From an uncultured Clostridia bacterium (lineage in GTDB: Bacteria > Bacillota > Clostridia > Saccharofermentanales > DTU023), in contig CAMYEY010000053.1 of assembly GCA_947254895.1 (NCBI GenBank), positions 1-9,137 on the forward strand: a stretch of 9,137 bases of DNA, read 5' to 3'. Below, one piece after another: positions 1 to 5,369 of this stretch. Each line of letters starts with the position of its first letter. Positions within the stretch are counted from its first letter, which is position 1. The notes beneath the pieces are model-generated. The model saw only the letters and a program-made list of their open reading frames with translations. It was not told the origin of the DNA and searched no databases. The position numbers and the translations under genes are program-made.

Positions 1-777
1 GATATACTGGTTGACATCTTCTTTTGACCTGAACTTGTGGCCACAGACCCTTTCCAGGATCTCCGGTATGACCGACCAGACTTCATCAAAGGTCTCTTTC
101 AAAAAAGGTGTCGCCGTATGAAAGTTTCTAAAGCCGGTGAAGGAGGAAAAAGGCATCAAATAGAGGTTATTTAAAAGGAACTTACCGTATTTTAGGTTAA
201 ACCACTTGCCCAGATGGCCTTTTAAAACTTTTTTCTTATCAAATTCCATATTGATGACAGCCATCATATTAAGCATGATGTAGGGCATAAAATTTTCGAT
301 ATGGTTGTTTTTAATCATCCCCAAGATGGCAGCATCTGTCGGCAGGCCCCCTCGAAAGAAATCCTCCGGCCGAGATTCCTTAACGAGAAAGACGTCATCA
401 TTAAAATAAATAAACTGGGAAGCCAGGTCCGGGATATGGTGTAAATTCATTTCAATGACATGGGAGCTGAAGGTTGGCAAATATTCCTGTGGAATAAAAT
501 CCCTATGGTTCACAAGATGTAGTTTAGGGTGGCCTGTATTGAGCCATGCTGGAAGGTGGCCGAAAGTTAAAAAATGCACCTTACGCACCCAAGGAGCATT
601 CTTTTCAATAGCCCTAAACCAGTACTTAAAGGTATCCGAGGCGCGGTATCGCGACTCATCGTTGTCACACAAACTGCCGGGCTGATATTGTCTTCTCAAG
701 TGCAACCAATCCGGATCACTACCATCCACCCAGGGAACAACAATATCTATTTGCTTGGGATCATCCGACATAATCAT
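1..777 (-). CDS. Stealth-family sugar-phosphate transferase (partial, C-terminus off the left edge)
   Basis: Stealth proteins form phosphodiester links by moving hexose-1-phosphate from a nucleotide sugar onto a glycan; the family includes capsule enzymes of bacteria and animal GNPTAB. The 259 visible residues show conserved region 1 (IDIVVPWVDGSDPDW, about residues 10-24), region 2 (RYRASDTFKYWFRAIEK to PWVRKVHF around 43-69, then FIYFNDDVFL at 122-131) and the start of region 3 (HTATPFLKETF to GHKFRSKEDVN, about 220-256). No signal peptide or membrane segment is seen, which fits a cytoplasmic enzyme. The ATG at 777 is chosen because it overlaps the upstream stop as ATGA and has AGAGGG at 787-792; an in-frame ATG at 771 is the alternative. 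It is the third gene of a licD-licD-Stealth operon. The family call is firm; donor sugar and glycan target are not known. Confidence 0.9.
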   Translation of the reverse strand, partial: MIMSDDPKQIDIVVPWVDGSDPDWLHLRRQYQPGSLCDNDESRYRASDTFKYWFRAIEKNAPWVRKVHFLTFGHLPAWLNTGHPKLHLVNHRDFIPQEYLPTFSSHVIEMNLHHIPDLASQFIYFNDDVFLVKESRPEDFFRGGLPTDAAILGMIKNNHIENFMPYIMLNMMAVINMEFDKKKVLKGHLGKWFNLKYGKFLLNNLYLMPFSSFTGFRNFHTATPFLKETFDEVWSVIPEILERVCGHKFRSKEDVNQYI

Positions 778-1724
778 AAAAGCTTACCCTCTGCCCTATC
801 CTTTTCAAGGTCAACACTGAAACCAACCGAATAATGTTTTTCCCGCTCCCCTTCATCCGGAATCCGCATATAATCCCCATATTGATTTTTCAAGTAGGCA
901 TCCGGATCCGCAGGCAGGTTGATTTCAAAATCTTCAAAGGGACCTTTTCGAGTTGGAACATAAACCGTCTTAGGCATGATATGGCCAAAATAGTGGCCCA
1001 TATCCGTAGGAACCCCCCACAAATCTGAATTGCGGTGCCATTGCACATACCGATCAAAAGCATTACCCCATTTTTCAGGAGACCTAAAGGAGGTCATGAA
1101 GCCTACAAAACACCTTAGATTATAGTTGAATTTTCCGGCAAGACTCTGGTAAAAAAGGGTCTTTTTTTCCGGATTCCTATACTTGTAAAACAAGGCGGAA
1201 ACTGCAATGTACTGCAGCATCATAGAACTGACTCCTTTGAAGAAGCGAATCACCGGATTTTGAGGCACTTTCTCAATGGGGAAAATATCGATGTGGATAC
1301 CCTGGGGAAAGGGGGTCTTGTAGGTAGAAAAACTCGCCTTCAGGGTGTTTTTCTTATAGACAGCCGAAATCATGCTCTCTAAGGGATAGGGTGAATTGGG
1401 GGCTGTCATCTCATATTTGTCAGACAACTCGGCTTCAAAAACTTCAATAAACCTTTTTAAATCTTCATGGGGCATCAAGATATCAACATCATCGTCCCAG
1501 GGTATAAAGCCCTGATGACGGATTGAACCCAAGGCTGTACCACCGGCGGCCATATAGCAAATATTATGTTTTGTGCACACCCGATCGATATCCTTAAGAA
1601 TTTCCAGAAAGCACCGGTGTAACTGTTGCATTTCCGTGGGACTAAGTTCATGCACGATATCGCTTGGCGGCGTCACCTGCATCGCCTTCCTTGTTGAAAA
1701 TGCGTTTTTTATCTTTTGAAACAT
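774..1724 (-). CDS. LicD-family phosphotransferase B
   Basis: LicD proteins transfer phosphocholine, or other alcohol or sugar phosphates, from a CDP- or nucleotide-activated donor onto teichoic acid or capsule sugars. In 316 residues the family landmarks are present: AAGGTALGSIRHQG (59-72) followed by PWDDDVDILM (75-84) carrying the metal-binding aspartates, QGIHIDIFPI (141-150), and a late YLKNQYGDYMRIP (277-289). No signal peptide is seen; residues 160-180 are moderately hydrophobic. A longer reading from a TTG at 1751 is open, but ATG 1724 is preferred: AGGGA lies 6 bases ahead of it and it starts 2 bases after the upstream stop (TAG-TT-ATG). Its TGA at 774-776 overlaps the Stealth start. 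It is clearly diverged from the other licD gene here, so the two probably act on different acceptors or positions. The substrate cannot be read from sequence. Confidence 0.92.
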   Translation of the reverse strand: MFQKIKNAFSTRKAMQVTPPSDIVHELSPTEMQQLHRCFLEILKDIDRVCTKHNICYMAAGGTALGSIRHQGFIPWDDDVDILMPHEDLKRFIEVFEAELSDKYEMTAPNSPYPLESMISAVYKKNTLKASFSTYKTPFPQGIHIDIFPIEKVPQNPVIRFFKGVSSMMLQYIAVSALFYKYRNPEKKTLFYQSLAGKFNYNLRCFVGFMTSFRSPEKWGNAFDRYVQWHRNSDLWGVPTDMGHYFGHIMPKTVYVPTRKGPFEDFEINLPADPDAYLKNQYGDYMRIPDEGEREKHYSVGFSVDLEKDRAEGKLL

Positions 1725-1726
1725 AA

Positions 1727-2602
1727 CTAATCCCTTTTTTGATCCGTGCAATAATATACGCCTTTATACTTTAAATAACTACTCGTCATATCGGCAAAAA
1801 TAATGTCGTGGCGTAAATCCCTTTCGTCTGAAGGAGGTGGCGTCATATAGTCACCGTAGGACATGGTTAGCCATTGGTCGTAATCCCTTGGCACAGGCAT
1901 TTTTCTACCCTCAAAATCCAAATAGCTCGGATTCGTGATCCACTCTTCAGGAAAAGTTTGGCGGATAATCCGCAGTCCCTCTATGAAAGAAGCCACTAGC
2001 CCCTTGTTCTTCTTACCCAGGTCGATAAATTTATTTTCACAATGCTTCCAGATTTTATACCTTTTATCAAAGGATTTCACTAGGCTAAGGGCAATCCGCG
2101 TAAGTTCTTTTGTAAAAGCACTCTTATGCTTGGGCAGGCGTTGAAAGTTATAGCAAGAAAAAATCAGGGCGTAAAAAATCTGCTTCCAGCGCCCAATTTT
2201 AGAAGCAGCAACATGGTCTAGGGGAATTACATCAATCATAACCCCCTGGTTCATATCCAAGTCTTGGGTATAAGTCGTGATAAATGTTGTCTCATTATCC
2301 CTAATTTCGGTTGCGGCATGGTGAATATTGTAACGGTCATTTGACCGTAAACATGAATACCTGGACTTGTCTGCAAACTTATCCCATAAGGTATTCAATT
2401 TTTCGTAATCTTCCCGGAGCATAAAGACATCAATGTCGTCGTCCCAGGGGATCATACCCTGGTGTCTAACCGCACCGAGACATGTTCCTCCGGCAAGCGT
2501 AAAGCCCAGGCCGTGTTTCTCACAAAAATCTTGAAAATAAAAAAGGGTTTCTATCATTTTTTCTTGAATTTCACGTATATCGCAATTCATATCATCAAGC
2601 AT
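1727..2602 (-). CDS. LicD-family phosphotransferase A
   Basis: This is the first gene of the leftward polysaccharide operon, 291 residues and full length for the family. Landmarks are TLAGGTCLGAVRHQGM (35-50), IPWDDDIDVFML (51-62) with the acidic metal site, QGVMIDVIPLDH (119-130) and WLTMSYGDYMTPPPSDERD (244-262). It is expected to be a cytoplasmic transferase that adds a phosphorylated alcohol or sugar to a cell-wall glycan precursor; whether this is phosphocholine is unknown. The ATG at 2602 has only a poor A-rich RBS (AAAAAGAT), and an in-frame ATG at 2590 is an equally weak alternative; an in-frame stop at 2621-2623 excludes longer forms from ATG. Base composition is more AT-rich than in the lipoate genes, which suggests, but does not prove, lateral acquisition of the operon. 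Confidence 0.92.
   Translation of the reverse strand: MLDDMNCDIREIQEKMIETLFYFQDFCEKHGLGFTLAGGTCLGAVRHQGMIPWDDDIDVFMLREDYEKLNTLWDKFADKSRYSCLRSNDRYNIHHAATEIRDNETTFITTYTQDLDMNQGVMIDVIPLDHVAASKIGRWKQIFYALIFSCYNFQRLPKHKSAFTKELTRIALSLVKSFDKRYKIWKHCENKFIDLGKKNKGLVASFIEGLRIIRQTFPEEWITNPSYLDFEGRKMPVPRDYDQWLTMSYGDYMTPPPSDERDLRHDIIFADMTSSYLKYKGVYYCTDQKRD
1731..1736 (-). promoter_or_regulatory. Ribosome binding site deciding the licD-B start
   Basis: Read on the minus strand this is AAGGGA, 6 bases ahead of ATG 1724. It favours that ATG over the TTG at 1751, which would overlap the upstream gene by 25 bases. Confidence 0.7.
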
Positions 2603-2637
2603 ATCTTTTTGCAGACCCCATCACTTTTTTCATACAT

Positions 2638-2675
2638 TTGCTCTATGTGCGTTGTGCTATGCACATTGTGCTATG
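2638..2675. repeat. Three 14-bp-period iterons upstream of licD-A
   Basis: TTGTGCTATG occurs at 2652-2661 and 2666-2675, and a related TTGCTCTATG (8 of 10) at 2638-2647, giving three copies in register at 14 bases. Within them GCACA-T-TGTGC (2661-2671) is a perfect odd dyad, and TGTGC (2646-2650) forms a second inverted pair with GCACA (2661-2665). The array lies 36-73 bases ahead of the licD-A start, where an operator would be expected. No matching regulator is in the window. Confidence 0.6.
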
Positions 2676-2677
2676 TA

Positions 2678-2720
2678 AAGCTTTCTCAACAAGCTTAAAA
2701 GCTTTCACCATATAAAGCTT
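2678..2720. repeat. Cluster of four AAGCTT palindromes
   Basis: AAGCTT is present at 2678-2683, 2691-2696, 2699-2704 and 2715-2720, three of them within AAAGCTT and two flanked as AAAGCTTTC. The 13, 8 and 16 base spacings are irregular. Each site is self-complementary and any two can pair. The cluster could be a binding region upstream of the licD operon or chance AT-rich sequence; the function is unknown. Confidence 0.5.
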
Positions 2721-2795
2721 CCTCGCAATCTTAAGACATTTTCACTTAGATTCTTAAATACGTCAAGGTTATAAGGAGCTTAAAGGAGGTTAAGG

Positions 2796-2900
2796 ATGGC
2801 TGAAGGTTGCCTGGAGGTCTGCCTAGGTCGATATTCGGTTGTTTGGAGGTTGGAATCGGGCTTAAGAAGGGCCCAGTTGGCCCAAAAAGAAAGACAGTAA
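2796..2900 (+). CDS. Putative 34-residue small protein or leader peptide
   Basis: This ORF is too short for routine calling. ATG 2796 is preceded by AAAGGAGG (2782-2789) with an ideal 6-base spacing, the best Shine-Dalgarno in the window. The product begins MAEGCLEVCLGRYSVVW and ends in a basic, polar tail (AQLAQKERQ); it has two cysteines and no clear signal or membrane segment. Its TAA stop (2898-2900) lies inside the left arm of the hairpin at 2891-2921, so translation to the end would disrupt that hairpin. A weak possible promoter is TTAAGA (2731-2736), 17 bases, TTAAAT (2754-2759). Codon use includes AGG and CGA and gives no strong coding signal. It could be a leader peptide, a free small protein or a chance ORF. 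No family is recognised. Confidence 0.35.
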   Translation: MAEGCLEVCLGRYSVVWRLESGLRRAQLAQKERQ

Positions 2901-2921
2901 CAATTTGAGAGTTACCATCTT
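2884..2921 (-). terminator. Leftward terminator-like stem-loop in the divergent intergenic region
   Basis: On the minus strand AAGATGGTAAC and GTTACTGTCTT (arms at 2911-2921 and 2891-2901) form an 11-bp stem with two G-U pairs and a 9-base loop, followed by TCTTTTT. On the plus strand the same arms have two mismatches (C-A and A-C) and no T tract, so the signal works leftwards. No minus-strand gene lies to its right; it may insulate the licD operon from antisense transcription or act on a long leader. Confidence 0.55.
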
Positions 2922-2950
2922 GCCAAAATCACCACGAGTCCAAAGCCCCC

Positions 2951-2959
2951 TGCTATAAC
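2951..2959 (+). promoter_or_regulatory. Possible extended -10 element upstream of lplA1
   Basis: TGCTATAAC matches an extended -10 (TG-n-TATAAT, 5 of 6) on the plus strand, about 90 bases ahead of the first lplA. No convincing -35 is correctly spaced. A transcript from here would carry an 80-base leader but still no Shine-Dalgarno for lplA1. Confidence 0.3.
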
Positions 2960-3033
2960 CAACAGAAAAAGCAGCTGGCAACCCAAAGCCCCAAAAGCCA
3001 AGATCCTAACAGCTGCCTTTCACCCCCTTTTTC

Positions 3034-3042
3034 TGCTAAAAT
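3034..3042 (+). promoter_or_regulatory. Extended -10 promoter placing the start at the lplA1 ATG
   Basis: TGCTAAAAT fits TG-n-TATAAT with one mismatch. The A of the lplA1 ATG (3049) is 7 bases after the last T, the usual transcription start distance, and no Shine-Dalgarno lies between. This predicts a leaderless mRNA. The -35 region is poor, as is common with extended -10 promoters. Confidence 0.5.
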
Positions 3043-3048
3043 TTTCTT

Positions 3049-4074
3049 ATGTACTATTTGATTGCTAAGGATCATAGGCCGGCCCACAATCTGGCCTTGG
3101 AAGAATACCTTTTCGATAACTTTATCGAGATGGGCTTAGAGGATATCGTCCTCTTTTACGTCAACAAACCTTCCTATATTTGTGGCAAAAGCCAAAATAT
3201 TTATCGAGAAGTCGATTGGCTCAAGCTGCAAGCCAAGGGGGTCCCCTGCCTCCGAAGGATTTCCGGCGGCGGCACAGTCTACCACGACCTTCACAATCTC
3301 AACTTTTCTTTTATGACCCGTCACCAGCCGGACTACGTGAAAAATTTCGCCTACTTTCTTGAGCCTATCCGGTCCTACTTGGCAGAACTGGGCCTCAAAG
3401 CTGATCTGGTTGCCCCCAGCCATCTTTTCGTTGAAGGAAAAAAGATTTCAGGAAATGCCCAGGCCATCTGGCACGACCGGATTTTGCATCACGGCACCCT
3501 TCTCTACGATGCTGACCTTGCTGCCTTGGATGGCCTTTTGAGTGAAGCTCCTCCTTATATGTCGACCAAGGCTGTCGCCTCCTTGCCCAACCCGGTCATT
3601 AACCTGGCCGACCTCTTTCAACCTCAGGGATTAAAGTTAAGTCTTAGCCAGTTTCAGCAGGGTTTGCTCGACTATATCTGTGGGGCTAAAGTCAAGGAAC
3701 AGGGCTGTGGGCCGGCAAAGGAATTAAAGCTGGGACCTGAAACCTACCAGGCCATTGACTTGCTGGTCGAACAAAAATATAAACTCTGGTCCTGGAATTT
3801 TGCCCGTTCGGCCAATTTTAGTTTTAATCAAAGGCCTCTCCGGTTGAATTTTGAAGGACAAGAACACCTAGGCAAAATTGACCTTACCGTCAAGCGGGGA
3901 TGTATTGAAAGCCTTGATTTTTTTGGATCAGATAACGACCTAAGATTATCTGCCTACTTATCCGACCTCTTGGGCGGTCTCCGACTGGACTATACCGAAC
4001 TGGATAATTTTGACCAGGATAAAGCCGATTTACTCTTACAAATTTGGAGACAACTCTTTCCCGGCAAGAGCTAA
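3049..4074 (+). CDS. Lipoate-protein ligase A family protein, divergent paralogue 1
   Basis: LplA-fold enzymes attach lipoate or octanoate to the lysine of lipoyl domains, by adenylation or by acyl transfer. The catalytic domain shows NLALEEYL (14-21), YICGKSQNI (44-51), RRISGGGTVYHDL (69-81), GKKISGNAQ (130-138) with the conserved substrate-contacting lysine K132, and HHGTLL (147-152). A C-terminal accessory-like domain follows from about W247. Compared with canonical ligases, and with the second copy here, two segments are altered: the GRND loop before GKKISG reads PSHL, and the KGI-S-R-RVTN stretch reads MSTKAVASLPNPVIN (171-185). Ligase activity is therefore less certain; octanoyl or lipoyl transfer is an alternative. 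ATG 3049 is the only Met that keeps the N-terminal motif, yet it has no Shine-Dalgarno. The gene is followed after 53 bases by the lipoyl-domain gene. Confidence 0.88.
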   Translation: MYYLIAKDHRPAHNLALEEYLFDNFIEMGLEDIVLFYVNKPSYICGKSQNIYREVDWLKLQAKGVPCLRRISGGGTVYHDLHNLNFSFMTRHQPDYVKNFAYFLEPIRSYLAELGLKADLVAPSHLFVEGKKISGNAQAIWHDRILHHGTLLYDADLAALDGLLSEAPPYMSTKAVASLPNPVINLADLFQPQGLKLSLSQFQQGLLDYICGAKVKEQGCGPAKELKLGPETYQAIDLLVEQKYKLWSWNFARSANFSFNQRPLRLNFEGQEHLGKIDLTVKRGCIESLDFFGSDNDLRLSAYLSDLLGGLRLDYTELDNFDQDKADLLLQIWRQLFPGKS

Positions 4075-4091
4075 ATCTATTGTTCGATTAA

Positions 4092-4100
4092 TGCTATACT
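4092..4100 (+). promoter_or_regulatory. Extended -10 promoter of the lipoyl-domain gene
   Basis: TGCTATACT matches TG-n-TATAAT at 5 of 6 hexamer positions, 28 bases ahead of ATG 4128. It begins 18 bases after the lplA1 stop, so the lipoyl-domain gene and those downstream can be transcribed independently of lplA1. No good -35 is seen. Confidence 0.55.
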
Positions 4101-4127
4101 TAAAAGACTACAAAATAGGAGAATCTT

Positions 4128-4358
4128 ATGAGTAAGAAAATTACCGTACCCCAATTACCCGATATGGACAGTGCAACTTTAGTAGCTTGGGAAAAAGGCC
4201 CAGGTGATAAGGTTCAGGCCGGCGATGTCCTTTACGAGATCGAGACAGACAAGGTTGTTAGCCAGATCGAGTCCGATGTAGAAGGAATCTTAAAGCAACA
4301 GTTTTTTGAAGAAGGCGACCAGGTTAAGCCGGGCGATATTATCGCTGAACTTGACTAG
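4128..4358 (+). CDS. Free-standing lipoyl (biotinyl/lipoyl-attachment) domain protein
   Basis: At 76 residues this is one complete lipoyl domain and nothing else. It follows the E2 type, not the longer GcvH type: VPQLPDM (7-13), VAWEKGPGDKVQAGDVLYEI (19-38), the attachment turn ETDKVV (39-44) with K42 as the expected modified lysine, VEG (51-53) and a closing EEGDQVKPGDIIAEL. It should be lipoylated or octanoylated and act as an acyl carrier. There is no peripheral-subunit-binding or acyltransferase domain, and no remnant of one: after the TAG the same frame reads 8 unrelated codons to another stop. AGGAGA (4117-4122) is spaced 6 bases before ATG. Its place between lplA1 and lipA suggests it is the substrate or carrier of the cassette. 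A biotin carrier is less likely, since those carry an MKM-type turn. Confidence 0.93.
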   Translation: MSKKITVPQLPDMDSATLVAWEKGPGDKVQAGDVLYEIETDKVVSQIESDVEGILKQQFFEEGDQVKPGDIIAELD

Positions 4359-4439
4359 TCCCGAACAAGCAACTCGGTCGCTTAGCATGGTGTTTTTGAC
4401 AGGCAGCGGCCGGATTTTTTCGCAGAAAATAAATAAGCA

Positions 4440-5369
4440 ATGACAGATAAACAAGCACAGGCATGCCCTTGCAGCCAAGCACGTACAAACGACCAGGTTA
4501 AACAAGCTAAACCGGACTGGCTCCGGGTGAAGTATAAACAGACGGAAACAAAGGCCATTCAAAACCTGATGGACCAGTTGAGCCTCAATACAGTTTGTCG
4601 GGCTGCTAATTGCCCCAACCTAGGCGAGTGTTTTAAGAGCCGGACAGCCACCTTTATGATCATGGGAGACATCTGCACCAGAAATTGCAGTTACTGTAAC
4701 GTTGCTACCGGCAGGCCCCTCCCCCTCGATCCGGAAGAGCCCCGCCACGTGGCTGAAGCAGCTAAAGAACTGGGCCTAAAGCACCTGGTTGTCACTTCCG
4801 TTGACCGTGATGATTTGCCAGACGGCGGGGCCAGTCATTTTGCCGACATGATCTATCAAACCAAAAAGCTCTGCCCGGAAACCACGATCGAGGTCCTAAT
4901 TCCTGACTTTAAGGGTAATCCGGAGGCTCTACAAGTCGTCCTTGAAGCCGGACCAGATGTTCTCAACCATAATATTGAAACCGTCAGGGAAGTTTTTCCG
5001 ATAGTCCGCCGTCAGGGAAGCTATGACCTTTCTCTGGAACTCCTAGCCCGGGCCAAAAAATACGCTGAGGCCCATGACAACCTCCCCTTGATCAAGTCCG
5101 GTTTTATGGTTGGGCTCGGCGAAACGGACCAGCAGATAACGAGGCTTTTCCAAGATCTCCACACTGCCGGTTGTGATATTGTAACCATCGGCCAATATCT
5201 CCAACCTACCCGCCGCCACCACCCCCTAGCCCGCTACGTCACGCCGGAAGAATTTGAAGCTTACCGCCAAGAAGCCATGGCTATCGGCTTTTCCTTTGTG
5301 GCAGCCAGCCCCCTGGTGCGGAGCTCCTATAAGGCAGCCGAAGCCTTAGATAAGGCCAGGCAAAAATGA
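4440..5369 (+). CDS. lipA: Lipoyl synthase (radical SAM)
   Basis: LipA inserts two sulfur atoms at C6 and C8 of octanoyl groups bound to a lipoyl-domain lysine, sacrificing its auxiliary iron-sulfur cluster. All required residues are present: auxiliary cluster cysteines C53, C58 and C64 (CRAANCPNLGEC), radical SAM CTRNCSYC with C79, C83 and C86, the GGASHF (129-134) and MVGLGET (223-229) segments, and the C-terminal RSSY (294-297) that ligates the auxiliary cluster by serine. The 309-residue length is normal. The N-terminus carries two extra cysteines (ACPC, residues 8-11) of unknown meaning. ATG 4440 follows an in-frame TAA and has no clear Shine-Dalgarno. The gene lies 81 bases after the lipoyl-domain gene and overlaps lplA2 as ATGA, which indicates translational coupling. 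Confidence 0.97.
   Translation: MTDKQAQACPCSQARTNDQVKQAKPDWLRVKYKQTETKAIQNLMDQLSLNTVCRAANCPNLGECFKSRTATFMIMGDICTRNCSYCNVATGRPLPLDPEEPRHVAEAAKELGLKHLVVTSVDRDDLPDGGASHFADMIYQTKKLCPETTIEVLIPDFKGNPEALQVVLEAGPDVLNHNIETVREVFPIVRRQGSYDLSLELLARAKKYAEAHDNLPLIKSGFMVGLGETDQQITRLFQDLHTAGCDIVTIGQYLQPTRRHHPLARYVTPEEFEAYRQEAMAIGFSFVAASPLVRSSYKAAEALDKARQK

Noticed and set aside
1725..1751. N-terminal extension of licD-B from a TTG at 1751
   Set aside because: It would overlap the previous gene by 25 bases with no advantage, while ATG 1724 has AGGGA at 6 bases and follows the previous stop directly.
2638..2720. CRISPR array or replication origin iterons
   Set aside because: Units are only 10-14 bases with no spacers, and no cas or rep gene is nearby.
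3136..3423. 95-codon antisense frame in lplA1
   Set aside because: It lies opposite conserved LplA motifs and shows no domain or initiation signal.
4128..4358. GcvH, biotin carrier, or degraded E2 gene
   Set aside because: It is too short for GcvH and lacks its helical ends; it has ETDKVV rather than MKM; it ends exactly at the domain boundary and no E2 remnant follows.
4396..4401. Perfect TTGACA, possible -35 for lipA
   Set aside because: At 16-18 bases downstream there is only TTTCGC/TTCGCA-type sequence, nothing like a -10.
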